Origin: a virus
IMG/VR virus record: IMGVR_UViG_3300042154_001108
Span: 1-25,248 of that record
Reading direction: 5' to 3' (one strand)
Length of the DNA stretch: 25,248 nucleotides
The position numbers and the translations under genes are program-made. Position 1 is the first letter of the stretch, and each line of letters opens with the position of its first letter. Below the pieces are notes generated by a model. The model made no database searches and had not been told where the DNA came from. It saw nothing but the letters and a program-made list of their open reading frames with translations. Of the stretch, positions 8,101 to 15,081 are shown one piece after another.

Positions 8101-10138
8101 TCTTGACTTCAATAGTACCTTGATTAGCATGCTGGTACGTGACAATACCAACGTACACCAAGTGAATCGGTGCGTAAGGTTTAGTGCTTGTGTAAGTACC
8201 CGCAGTAGTTCCGCTGAGATACAACTGAGTGCCATTAGCAAAAGCAGAGGTATCAAGACCGCTTACCACACCAATAACAACTACATAACCGTTTTGGTTA
8301 GTTGGAATGTCGGCTTGAATAACACCGTAAGTCTGTGCTGATGTAGCGTCTGCATTAGCCAATGCTTTAGATACAAGAGCTTTGTTGCTTGACGCTCCGC
8401 TAACATATACAACAGTACCCTTGGTAAGTGTTGCGCCAGTCTCATTACGAACTTGGCTAATCAATGTAGCAGTGTTAAGAGCTGTTCCTACAGACAGGTC
8501 TCTTGTAGTACCTGTAGGACTAATCACAACACTACCGTCTACAGACGTCAATGTTTGAATTGCTGTGTCTGCTGTTGCACCTTGAGCCGCAGTAGCATAC
8601 GCAGTACTGTTAGTAGTAGCCGCAGTACCAAGACCAAGGTTAGCCCTTGCGGTAGTTGCATCAGCTAAGTCAGAAAGATTGTTTGCTCTAAAAGCATATG
8701 TTGTGTCTGCACCTGTACCAGTAACACCAAGGTTAGATCGAGCACCTGAAGCATCACTTGCTCCTGTACCACCGTCAGCAACTGCCAAGTCAGTAATACC
8801 TGTGATAGATCCACCAGTAACAGTAACGCTATTAGAGTTCTGTACAGACATTGTACCAAGACCAGAAATATCTGTGTTGGCTAATACGACATTACCTGTA
8901 CGACCAGCTACGGATGTAACCAAATTAGTCTGGTCAATCTTCTGCCAGAATGCACCGTTAAAGATAGCCCAGTCACCGATAACCCAGTCAGTAACACCAT
9001 CAAGGTTAGTACTACCTGAAGTAGATACAACATAGTATCCACCAGTAGTTCCTGTACCAGACGTCAGTGTAGGCGTGTTAGTAGATGCGTTCCATGTACC
9101 CAGATAAACAAGACCACCAGTAAGACTCACCCAAGTAGTATCATAGTTTGTGCTACTTAGTTTAGCTAATACTTGTCCAACTGTACCGCCTGTAGCAATA
9201 CCCGGAGTATTAACCCATGAAATTCCTGTGTACACCTTCATCAAGCTGGTTGTTGAATTGAAGTACATTGCACCAGTAATCAATGCGTTACCGTCATTGT
9301 CTACTGTTGGATCTGCCGTCTTAGCACCAAGATAACGATCATCAAAGGAGTCGTATGAGGCTGCAGCAGAAGCAGCACTTGCAGCTGCATCAGATGCTTG
9401 TGTTGTAGCAATACCCGCTTGGGTAGTTGCCGTTGTTGCACTAGTAGACGCACTAGTAGCAGATCCTGCGGCAGATGTTGCAGAGTTAGCCGCATTGTTA
9501 GCTGATGTGTTAGCGGCAGTCGCACTGTTAGATGCATTAGTCGCCTGTGTAGTGGCAATACCCGCCTGAGTAGTTGCTGTAGCCGCACTAGCCGCAGAAG
9601 CAGTGGCACTGTTAGCAGATGCCGTTGCACTATTTGCTGAGTTAGTTGCTTGTGTTGTTGCTATACCAGCTTGTGTAGTCGCATTAGCGGCACTTGCGGC
9701 AGAAGCCGTTGCACTGTTAGCTGAATTAGTCGCTGAAGTAGAAGCACTTGTTGCACTGTTTGTAGCAGATGTTGCTGAGGCAGTAGCAGATGTTGCACTG
9801 TTAGCCGCACTTGTAGCACTAGCAGTTGCACTTGTAGCACTGTTAGTTGCAGAGGTAGCTGAGGCAGTTGCAGATGTCGCTGAGTTAGCGGCACTAGTAG
9901 CACTGTTAGCCGCATTAGTTGCAGAAGTACCAGCAGATGTCGCTGAGTTAGCCGCATTAGTTGCGCTTGTAGCCGCAGCTGCTTGACTTGCAGCCGCTTC
10001 TTCAGCACTAATATTTGCAGCTGCAGCACTGCTAGCCGCTATATTTGGATAATTAGCCGATGTTGATTCATCAAAATTATCGTATTCTCCTCCCTTGGAA
10101 GGATTACCAGTTGTTCCCGGTGTACTTGTATATGCCAT
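5177..10138 (-). CDS. Long tail fibre / tailspike with C-terminal S74 autoproteolytic chaperone
   Basis: This is a 1653-residue receptor-binding fibre. Residues 46-260 form a low-complexity Ala/Ser/Thr/Asn shaft of 7-residue units (AANSATS-like) with an interspersed TTQAGIATTQA unit. A fibre module beginning YDSFDDRYLGAKTADP follows. The long central body repeats short beta motifs of the form SSGNVGINQTNP and SAGNLGLGVAPS. The last ~107 residues are an intramolecular chaperone of the peptidase S74 type: Ser1547 and Lys1552 in SDRREK match the Ser/Lys cleavage dyad of the endosialidase family, followed by GVVAQDVQAVAPELV and a C-terminal coiled coil. In that family the chaperone trimerises the fibre and then cuts itself off. 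AAGGAG lies 7 bases before the ATG. No depolymerase or sugar-binding motif is recognised. Confidence 0.92.
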   Translation of the reverse strand: MAYTSTPGTTGNPSKGGEYDNFDESTSANYPNIAASSAAAANISAEEAAASQAAAATSATNAANSATSAGTSATNAANSATSAANSATSATASATSATNSATSATASATSAANSATSATASATSATNSATSASTSATNSANSATASAASAANATTQAGIATTQATNSANSATASANSATASAASAATATTQAGIATTQATNASNSATAANTSANNAANSATSAAGSATSASTSATTATTQAGIATTQASDAAASAASAAASYDSFDDRYLGAKTADPTVDNDGNALITGAMYFNSTTSLMKVYTGISWVNTPGIATGGTVGQVLAKLSSTNYDTTWVSLTGGLVYLGTWNASTNTPTLTSGTGTTGGYYVVSTSGSTNLDGVTDWVIGDWAIFNGAFWQKIDQTNLVTSVAGRTGNVVLANTDISGLGTMSVQNSNSVTVTGGSITGITDLAVADGGTGASDASGARSNLGVTGTGADTTYAFRANNLSDLADATTARANLGLGTAATTNSTAYATAAQGATADTAIQTLTSVDGSVVISPTGTTRDLSVGTALNTATLISQVRNETGATLTKGTVVYVSGASSNKALVSKALANADATSAQTYGVIQADIPTNQNGYVVVIGVVSGLDTSAFANGTQLYLSGTTAGTYTSTKPYAPIHLVYVGIVTYQHANQGTIEVKIQNGYEMDELHDVAAQSPTNGQTLVYNSSNSLWEKNTVSLTAGVNGVLPTANGGTNLTSFTSGGVVYASSSSALATGSALVFDGTNLGVGASPAQTLHVKTSTSATPITLGVLSNATGLPALSFNGSYASTTMAGIYGNGATASSLYYEVPSGQSHFFGIADSTKLTLDSAGNLGLGVAPSAWVASSKAMQVGAVGAVYESSNGYTTIGYNAYEYASNAWKYIFSGGSAPASRYEQVGSGHRWYIAPSGSGGSIISFTQAMTLSSAGNLVIGDTTGNGRLSVRDTSAALQEIYTTAGTNYAALEVRNTGGSMYIGRDNSTGTFANSGTAYASFLYSSGNYPIAFMTNGTERMRLTSAGFFGVGTTSVTSIFTLNGNDPLITFKNGDVNRWQFGLENTSSNRFIFYDNTAAAYRLILDSSGNVGINQTNPLARLHVIGDQIRHSNSTNPSYYGTFEHDAVTTGANIYNSQDGGGHLFRNSGTTVVTISNSGDLGVGNNVQANVNYQFGTSLIDSFGTIPNCTIGRRLGVTGTTANSPVISLGYYSSAYGMDLWVGTTGLAPCYIDVKQNESLIFRRNTYSGTASESMRIDSNGNLLVGGITPYGKLTVRGYKSVTTFGNVSLSTSDDVSSTFYIAHPAGAVILSSDNALAFGAGSGAASTERGRFSTDGTFRVKGAGTAGSTDAVQFAGSAPASSMILDGSGNLGVGTTNPADSSNFSRALDLNGTNGAAFYARTAGSGTNFTYFGNFGSSGYINNNGSGSFLFYNNAAERARITSGGSFKASNSGSYFDSAASYHEMRITTNTGDWTALISHAGSNTAAQYGLRIDLAGDPNGTTNEFFYCTGAGVQRMSVRSNGGIANYAANNVILSDRREKINFSPATSYLEKICAIPVQTFNYIDQDLELDVGLTLGVVAQDVQAVAPELVNESNWAVKDEEPKMRLEIYQTDLQYALMKCIQEQQVIIESLKARLDAANL
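9359..10003 (-). repeat. Degenerate tandem repeats coding for the fibre shaft
   Basis: This stretch inside the tail fibre gene encodes residues 46-260, built from about 30 copies of a 7-residue Ser/Ala/Thr/Asn unit. A unit reading TTQAGIATTQA appears three times (near residues 154, 189 and 238). Codons vary between copies, so the repeat is stronger at the protein than at the DNA level. Similar Ala/Ser shafts occur in lambda-type side tail fibres. The lack of stops in the antisense frames here is a result of the repeat composition. Confidence 0.85.
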
Positions 10139-10148
10139 CTATTACTCC

Positions 10149-11063
10149 TTAAATGAGTCCTTGGGTGTTAAAGTTAACTTGAACATTACCACCCGATGCT
10201 CTACGCCACTTCTCTTCTTTATTTAATGAAAAGACATTCTCTGAGAATTTCTTTTCGTATCTTAATTCCATCTTCTCATCAAAGAGATATGAGCCTAAAT
10301 TGTATAATGCACCCCATATAAGGAGTCTTTCATTTTCATCTCTTAACCAGTTAGATACTTCTTTACCAATATAATACTTTGTAGTAACTGGTGTTGCGTA
10401 AGCTGTTGCTTCTGCAGAGGTAGCAAAGCATCTTGTAACAGAAGCCAGTGTAGAGAAATACAATGCAGTATCTGTGTTAACACCTGTGAGTGTCAAGAAA
10501 GGTTGATTAGCATCTGATAAACCAATAAGATAATTAATTGGTGTAACACTGTATGTTGCATCTAATGCAGGAAGTCTACGATAATAACTGATCTCTACAA
10601 TAGCACCTACTGCTAACTGTGGATGGATAAACAATTTACCATCTTTCCACATCCAGTTATATACAGAATACTTTTCACTGTATAAGTCAAAGAATGTACG
10701 TGAGTCTGTTACTTCATTAAATACCTTACTAACATTTGAAGGATATGTAGAGTATGATGTACCAATATTGTCTTGTGCTAGTGTACGTACATATACAAAT
10801 TGAATTAAATCCTCAGGGATATCAAAAGAAGTATAAGCATTACCATATGGTAAACCAGCACTGTTGTCTCCTACGTTATCACCTGCTTCAACAGTATATG
10901 TAACAGTAGTTTCAAGAGGAGGAATACGTAATGTACGATAGCATTCATCAGCAGAATAACTTAGGCAATCTTGGATGACGCTATTCGGAATAGTATTTAC
11001 TTCGGGTTTGTTTGACCAGTCACGTACTTTGTCTACGAGTGCGTCATATCGGGGGGTTGCCAT
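10149..11063 (-). CDS. Head-tail adaptor protein (SU10 adaptor-like)
   Basis: The 304-residue product begins MATPRYDALVDKVRDWSNKP and continues with a helical region ending YRTLRIPPLE (about residues 42-51). This N-terminal layout is characteristic of the adaptor of SU10-like podoviruses, which forms a ring below the portal. The C-terminal third has the pattern LLIWGALYNLGSYLFDEKMELRYEKKF, common to these proteins. AGGAGA stands upstream of the ATG. It lies between the capsid genes and the tail fibre, as expected for a connector protein. The family link is from memory of the sequence pattern. A head-completion or connector role is likely. Confidence 0.8.
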   Translation of the reverse strand: MATPRYDALVDKVRDWSNKPEVNTIPNSVIQDCLSYSADECYRTLRIPPLETTVTYTVEAGDNVGDNSAGLPYGNAYTSFDIPEDLIQFVYVRTLAQDNIGTSYSTYPSNVSKVFNEVTDSRTFFDLYSEKYSVYNWMWKDGKLFIHPQLAVGAIVEISYYRRLPALDATYSVTPINYLIGLSDANQPFLTLTGVNTDTALYFSTLASVTRCFATSAEATAYATPVTTKYYIGKEVSNWLRDENERLLIWGALYNLGSYLFDEKMELRYEKKFSENVFSLNKEEKWRRASGGNVQVNFNTQGLI

Positions 11064-11082
11064 AGATTATTCTCCTGTAAAA

Positions 11083-11406
11083 TCAGAGTGCCTTTACATT
11101 ACTTGTTTTAAGTAAAGGATAGTCTGTTTCAATAATTTGTTTTAATCGTCTTACGTTTGCAGGCTCATGCATGAATGTATCTGAATGAATATCAAGACCA
11201 TACTTGGTCAAAATATCAATAGCTACAATATCAGGGATAATTGCAAATGAACGGTATGTCCGACCGTTGGCGGCAAATGAATCTAATTCTCTTTGTTGTG
11301 CTGCATAATCTTTGTATGCACTCACATCTTGTACTAGTTGAAAATTTTCTTCATCAGTTTTAACTTGGAAACTATTTTTGTTTCCGTCTTGTGATAGAAA
11401 GCCCAT
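11083..11406 (-). CDS. Hypothetical virion-associated protein
   Basis: This 107-residue protein opens MGFLSQDGNKNSFQVKTDEE, with a helical middle and a C-terminal region (about 57-101) containing PDIVAIDILTKYGLDIHSD and LKQIIETDYPLLK. No known domain, membrane segment or signal is recognised. GAGGA is placed 5 bases before the ATG. It lies between the small post-capsid gene and the adaptor gene, so a head-completion or minor virion role is reasonable. That is inferred from position only. Confidence 0.65.
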   Translation of the reverse strand: MGFLSQDGNKNSFQVKTDEENFQLVQDVSAYKDYAAQQRELDSFAANGRTYRSFAIIPDIVAIDILTKYGLDIHSDTFMHEPANVRRLKQIIETDYPLLKTSNVKAL

Positions 11407-11420
11407 GTGTCCTCTTGTAT

Positions 11421-11708
11421 TTAGTTAGTCATTGCGGCACTAAAAGCACCGTCAATGGTAAAACAACCGTATTCATATTTTGTGTTAGAGCCGTTGAAAG
11501 CTGTAACAGCCGCAACAACAATAGCTCCCGCAGTAGTGTCAGCACCATCATAATATTTTACCTGAGTAATTTTTCCACGAATAACATTAGGTGCTCGATA
11601 GTCTGAACCAGCGTCCAGAGTATCAGCAGATGTACTAACATTAACCACGTAATTATCAGGAATATATGTTCGAGTACCGTTTGTCGCAGTAATTCGTAAA
11701 AATTCCAT
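11421..11708 (-). CDS. Small beta-rich protein next to the capsid gene, possible decoration protein
   Basis: The frame is open from 11756, but the extra 16 residues lie over a terminator-like hairpin. The start used here (MEFLRITATNGTRTYIPDN) has AAAGGAAC just upstream, giving 95 residues. The protein is rich in Thr, Val, Ala and Tyr and looks like a compact beta fold without long helices, ending CFTIDGAFSAAMTN. It directly follows the major capsid gene across a 74-base gap holding the hairpin. Position and size would suit a capsid decoration or head-completion protein, but I recognise no family. Confidence 0.65.
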   Translation of the reverse strand: MEFLRITATNGTRTYIPDNYVVNVSTSADTLDAGSDYRAPNVIRGKITQVKYYDGADTTAGAIVVAAVTAFNGSNTKYEYGCFTIDGAFSAAMTN

Positions 11709-11726
11709 TTGTGTTCCTTTTGAGAT

Positions 11727-11763
11727 AAATAAAAAGGGAAGCAAGGTTTCCCTCACCTCCCTT
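11727..11763 (-). terminator. Rho-independent terminator after the major capsid gene
   Basis: On the minus strand an AAGGGA arm (11763-11758) pairs with TCCCTT (11739-11734), enclosing a second small hairpin (AGGT/ACCT), and is followed by TTTTTATTT. It stands between the capsid stop codon and the next gene. It probably ends or attenuates capsid transcription, letting the capsid message accumulate above downstream messages. Confidence 0.6.
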
Positions 11764-11782
11764 ATAGGTTAGTTAGATACTA

Positions 11783-12898
11783 TTAAGCACCCGACAGACC
11801 GAAAATCATTCCGCAACCTTTTGGATTCCTACACTCAAGTGTACCCTCTTCAACGATCTGACCGATGATAGAGTCACCAAGCTGACCGAGGTCAACTTCT
11901 TGCAGAGGACGCAAGCTAGCGTAGCTAAACCACATTGGGTCATATACGAATGCTGTAAAGTTAGCCACATCGTTCACACCAGAAACGGCAGTATTAGAAA
12001 TACCCATTACGTAGTTAGGAACAACCATGATGTCACCGAAGTCAGACATGTAGATTTCAACTGACTGACGGAGCTTGCCATCAGCGTCAATATTTCGACG
12101 AACGTTAGAATCACCAGTAGAACCTGTAACGGAACCTGCGGACTGAGCCTTAGCAGAGAACACACGACGGTTAGCAGGAGACAACATCAACTTAGTGGCT
12201 TTACCACCGTTTTCATAGATGCCTTGCATAACTGTGTCAACGTGTGACAGAGCCAAAGATACCTTGTCACCAGCGATAACGTTAGCGAATGTACCGCAGA
12301 CACCACCACCAGGATTAGTAGGAGCAGTATAGTCACCGGGAACAGCCAACACGTTCAGTGCTGTAGCGGGAGTTGTAGTAGCGGCAGTGTAGTTGATCCA
12401 AGACTGATAGCCACCGAAAGTACGTGTGCCAGAGCCATTGGAAGATTTCCAAGAATTAACCAAGTCAAACTCAACGTCACGACGAAGTTCGGTACCACGC
12501 TTTTTGAGCTGGTATGCGTATTCATCAGCAACACCTGCTTGGTCAACAGCACGCTTGGTGCCAGTAACTGTAACAGTTTTGGAGTTGATTTGTGTGTAGT
12601 TACCCAAACGTGTACGGAAGGGTTCAGCAGCTTGAGCCGCATTTTGTGTAGAGTATGATACACCCTCGGCTACAGGAGCAGAAGTTGGGGGTGCCAACTC
12701 GTCTGTTTGCCATTCGTGAAACACAGCCGTAGCTTTAGTCTTACCGATAGACGACAAGAAAGGTGTCTCATCACGAGAGATCATTGAAATAAAATTCGCT
12801 AAGTCTTCACGCTCACCAGCGTTGACAGCGTTACCTGTAGCGGCAGAGCTACGTGCGGCAGCCTTAGGACCGCCTGTTGCAAAAGTTTGTCCAGCCAT
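11783..12898 (-). CDS. Major capsid protein (SU10/DUF5309 family)
   Basis: This 371-residue protein builds the icosahedral shell. The N-terminal region carries the family pattern REDLANFISMISRDETPFLS (residues about 30-49), then FHEWQTDELAPP, then RLGNYTQINSKTVTVTG near residue 95, and KRGTELRRDVEF near 132. These form the typical signature of the SU10-type major head protein, which has the HK97 fold. The C-terminal part has a VEIYMSDFGDIMVVPNYVM stretch and ends with EEGTLECRNPKGCG, the usual short Cys-containing tail. AAAGGA lies upstream. The gene follows the scaffold gene, in the standard order. Confidence is high from several matching stretches. Confidence 0.92.
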   Translation of the reverse strand: MAGQTFATGGPKAAARSSAATGNAVNAGEREDLANFISMISRDETPFLSSIGKTKATAVFHEWQTDELAPPTSAPVAEGVSYSTQNAAQAAEPFRTRLGNYTQINSKTVTVTGTKRAVDQAGVADEYAYQLKKRGTELRRDVEFDLVNSWKSSNGSGTRTFGGYQSWINYTAATTTPATALNVLAVPGDYTAPTNPGGGVCGTFANVIAGDKVSLALSHVDTVMQGIYENGGKATKLMLSPANRRVFSAKAQSAGSVTGSTGDSNVRRNIDADGKLRQSVEIYMSDFGDIMVVPNYVMGISNTAVSGVNDVANFTAFVYDPMWFSYASLRPLQEVDLGQLGDSIIGQIVEEGTLECRNPKGCGMIFGLSGA

Positions 12899-12923
12899 TT
12901 GTTATTTTCCTTTTAGTGAGAAA

Positions 12924-14060
12924 TTAAAGTTTTTTGCTCACTGAAGAAATACGTTTTAGAAAATCTAATTCGTCTTGTTTTGATCCTTGACCATTAAGAA
13001 CTTTAGCTCGGTTATTATTAACGGCTTGCTTCTCTTTTTGAGAACTCGGAGTTCCCTTCTTTGAGGGTATCGATTTCACGTTTGGAGATGCCTTTCGTTT
13101 TGCTTCACCGGTTTCTTTAGCAGTTTTAAGTTTACGATAATCATTAATGAACTTGACTACGTTAGGGTCATAGACCGCTTCCAATAGTTGTTCAGGAATA
13201 CCTTCTTTAATAGCGAACTCACGAATATTCTTAGCAACTTTTTCTGAATAGTCAGGAATGAGGTTAACAATGTTTTCCTCATACTGTCTCAGTAACACTT
13301 GTTGTTGTTCTATTTGTTGAGCTTGAATCTTTTCAACTACAGCTCTAGTTTGTTGTTCACGTTTATTACGTGCATTCCAATACTTTTCCTGTACTTCTTC
13401 AAGTTGCTCTTTGAGTTCCCTAGCTGTGTAGGAATCACCTTCTTCTCGGGCTTTTTCAATTTCGCCTTTGACTTTATGATATTGTTGTGCAAGATTAGAT
13501 TCAACTGCAGTCAGTTCTTCATTAATAACTGATCCAAGTTGAATAATCTCTTGTAACTTTTCTGTTCGTTCTTGGTCGATCTGTTTCTTCAGTTCGCCTA
13601 GTTCACGCCCCTTTTGAGATAGATGTTGATCAGTAGAATAACCCTTACGGATTTCTTCTAGGGTAACATACTCAGTCTTACCGTCAACTGTGACGGGTAC
13701 TTTGTATTCCCAATCGATATCATCTTCAGAAGGCAAGTCAGTATCTTGGGTAGACGTATCATCCTCAACTGTATTATCTTCTTCTGAATCATTCGATTCT
13801 TCTTCTTCATCTAGGTCATTTTCAGACTCGGTATCGTTCTCTTCTTGGGCTTCTTCTTCCGATACTTCGTCTGGACTTGGGACGCCATCGCCTTCTTCTG
13901 GTAGAGATTCTTTAAGTCCCAACAGTTCTGCTGCTGGAGAATTACGTAGAATGTCATCAAGGCTCTTCACTTCCAAGTCTGCACTATTCGATCCGTCATC
14001 AAAACTCTGGCTACTGATTTCAGAAGCTGGAGTGCTGGTAGAGAGATGTGGTAGATTCAT
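12924..14060 (-). CDS. Capsid scaffolding protein
   Basis: The 378-residue protein has an acidic, disordered N-terminal third (residues about 55-118, Glu/Asp/Ser-rich). A short conserved stretch, YKVPVTVDGKTEYVTLEEI, lies near 123. A long charged coiled coil spans about 145-265. The C-terminus is basic and Lys-rich (about 320-378). The acidic N-terminus, central coiled coil and basic capsid-binding tail are the hallmarks of phage scaffolds, and the gene sits immediately upstream of the major capsid gene. AAAGG lies upstream of the ATG. Scaffold proteins nucleate procapsid assembly and then leave. No protease domain is seen here or nearby. Confidence 0.85.
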   Translation of the reverse strand: MNLPHLSTSTPASEISSQSFDDGSNSADLEVKSLDDILRNSPAAELLGLKESLPEEGDGVPSPDEVSEEEAQEENDTESENDLDEEEESNDSEEDNTVEDDTSTQDTDLPSEDDIDWEYKVPVTVDGKTEYVTLEEIRKGYSTDQHLSQKGRELGELKKQIDQERTEKLQEIIQLGSVINEELTAVESNLAQQYHKVKGEIEKAREEGDSYTARELKEQLEEVQEKYWNARNKREQQTRAVVEKIQAQQIEQQQVLLRQYEENIVNLIPDYSEKVAKNIREFAIKEGIPEQLLEAVYDPNVVKFINDYRKLKTAKETGEAKRKASPNVKSIPSKKGTPSSQKEKQAVNNNRAKVLNGQGSKQDELDFLKRISSVSKKL

Positions 14061-14081
14061 ATTCTTTTACCTTTGTGTCCG

Positions 14082-14318
14082 TTATTGTTTGGCTTCAGCT
14101 TTAGCTTTTTTAGCTACAGCCATACGTTCAGCGAAGTCACCTTTAGATGGTTCCATCATTCGGTTGATTGCATCAATAGCATTTGTTAGATTAACAAAGG
14201 TTGGTGCATAATTCCCTGCTCGACCTACACCGCCATTTGATCCGCATTGGACCAATTCACGTAGGATTTCTTCTCGTGCTTTTTCAAGCACATCTTTTGC
14301 TTTATCTAAATTACTCAT
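14082..14318 (-). CDS. Small hypothetical protein of the head module
   Basis: The chosen start (MSNLDKAKDVLEKAREE) has GAGGA 5 bases upstream and overlaps the end of the preceding gene by 8 bases; the open extension to 14396 is in an alternate frame of that gene and is unlikely to be used. The 78-residue protein is helical, with a Gly-rich turn (GSNGGVGRAG) in the middle and a Lys/Ala-rich C-terminus. Nothing identifies its role. It lies between a 120-residue protein gene and the scaffold gene. Confidence 0.7.
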   Translation of the reverse strand: MSNLDKAKDVLEKAREEILRELVQCGSNGGVGRAGNYAPTFVNLTNAIDAINRMMEPSKGDFAERMAVAKKAKAEAKQ

Positions 14319-14673
14319 TATTTTCCTCAGACCCCTCTTGGGTATTGTTTTGTTGTTGGATGAACTTGACGTTATTACCGTACATTTCAATACCAACTAA
14401 TTTCTCTTTAACACTTCCTAATGCCATAGCAGTATGATACAGGTACTCTCGTTCTTTAGAACAATGAGGTTCTGTCTTCAACCACGTAACAAAAAGGTCA
14501 GCCAAGATTTCGCTATATGCATCACCAAAGAATTGTTCTCGCTCACGCTGAACAAACTCTGCACGACCTAAGGCTACTTGGGCTTCACGGAAAGGTTCTA
14601 CTTTGTATTCACCTGTCTCATGATTCATTTTAGGTTTGATTTTTTGTTCAAACCCTTTTCTGTATTTATCCAT
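14311..14673 (-). CDS. Hypothetical head-module protein
   Basis: The 120-residue protein is highly charged, beginning MDKYRKGFEQKIKPKMNHE. It has a helical core at about residues 28-92 with VEPFREAQVALGRAEF and YLYHTAMALGSVKEKLV, and an acidic Asn/Gln-rich C-terminus. No membrane segment or catalytic motif is seen. It starts 3 bases after the endonuclease VII-like gene stops, with only a weak GAGAA as ribosome-binding site. It overlaps the next gene by 8 bases. Small helical proteins at this position between portal and scaffold are common in podoviruses, but their role is often unknown. Confidence 0.7.
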   Translation of the reverse strand: MDKYRKGFEQKIKPKMNHETGEYKVEPFREAQVALGRAEFVQREREQFFGDAYSEILADLFVTWLKTEPHCSKEREYLYHTAMALGSVKEKLVGIEMYGNNVKFIQQQNNTQEGSEENNE

Positions 14674-14676
14674 TAA

Positions 14677-15009
14677 TTAATTCTCATTTAAATATTTTGA
14701 AAATAAGTCAAACTTCTTTTTGCTATTCTCATAAAATCCTAATTCAACATTGCATCTAAAACAAAGAGTGCCTCTGACTTTACCACTAGTATGGCAATGA
14801 TCAACACAAAATCTGTTAACATGAATGTCTGGATTCCACTCTATGCCGCATATATCACAGCATTTCATTGAATTTAGATACAACTCTTTAGCTTTATCTT
14901 TATCAACATTATAAGTTCTAGCTATAAATGAAATAGCTAACTGCTCTTTATATTCAGGCTTTTTATTACGTATCTTACTACGTTGCTTTTCATATTCTTT
15001 TTTATCCAT
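14677..15009 (-). CDS. Endonuclease VII-like HNH nuclease
   Basis: The 110-residue protein has the recombination endonuclease VII pattern: Cys51-x2-Cys54, a central Asp70-His71-Cys72-His73 motif (VDHCHTSGKVRG), and Cys83-x2-Cys86-Asn87. The four Cys residues would hold the structural zinc, and the Asp/His/Asn residues form the metal-dependent nuclease site (beta-beta-alpha metal fold). T4 gp49, the family model, resolves branched DNA during packaging. At 110 residues this lacks the C-terminal dimer domain of gp49. It may be a branch-resolving packaging nuclease or a free-standing mobile (homing-type) HNH gene. It sits right after a terminator-like hairpin and before small head genes. Confidence 0.85.
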   Translation of the reverse strand: MDKKEYEKQRSKIRNKKPEYKEQLAISFIARTYNVDKDKAKELYLNSMKCCDICGIEWNPDIHVNRFCVDHCHTSGKVRGTLCFRCNVELGFYENSKKKFDLFSKYLNEN

Positions 15010-15020
15010 TTTCTTCCCTA

Positions 15021-15051
15021 AAAGAAAAGGCTAGCTGTGTTAGGGCACAGC
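15021..15051 (-). terminator. Terminator-like hairpin after the portal gene
   Basis: On the minus strand GCTGTG (15051-15046) pairs perfectly with CACAGC (15039-15034) across a six-base loop, followed after five bases by TTTTCTTT. It lies 30 bases past the portal stop codon at 15082 and just before the endonuclease gene. The U-rich tract is slightly displaced from the stem, so termination may be partial. Confidence 0.55.
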
Positions 15052-15081
15052 AAAGGAGCTACCTCTTTCGCCTTATATTTA

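Noticed and set aside
9603-9986. Plus-strand open frame rich in Ala/Val/Leu inside the tail fibre gene
   Set aside because: It is the complement of the repetitive fibre shaft codons and has no ribosome-binding site support.
13690-14211. Plus-strand Ser-rich open frame opposite the scaffold gene
   Set aside because: It is a shadow of the acidic scaffold coding sequence (Glu/Asp codons read as Ser/Phe on the other strand).
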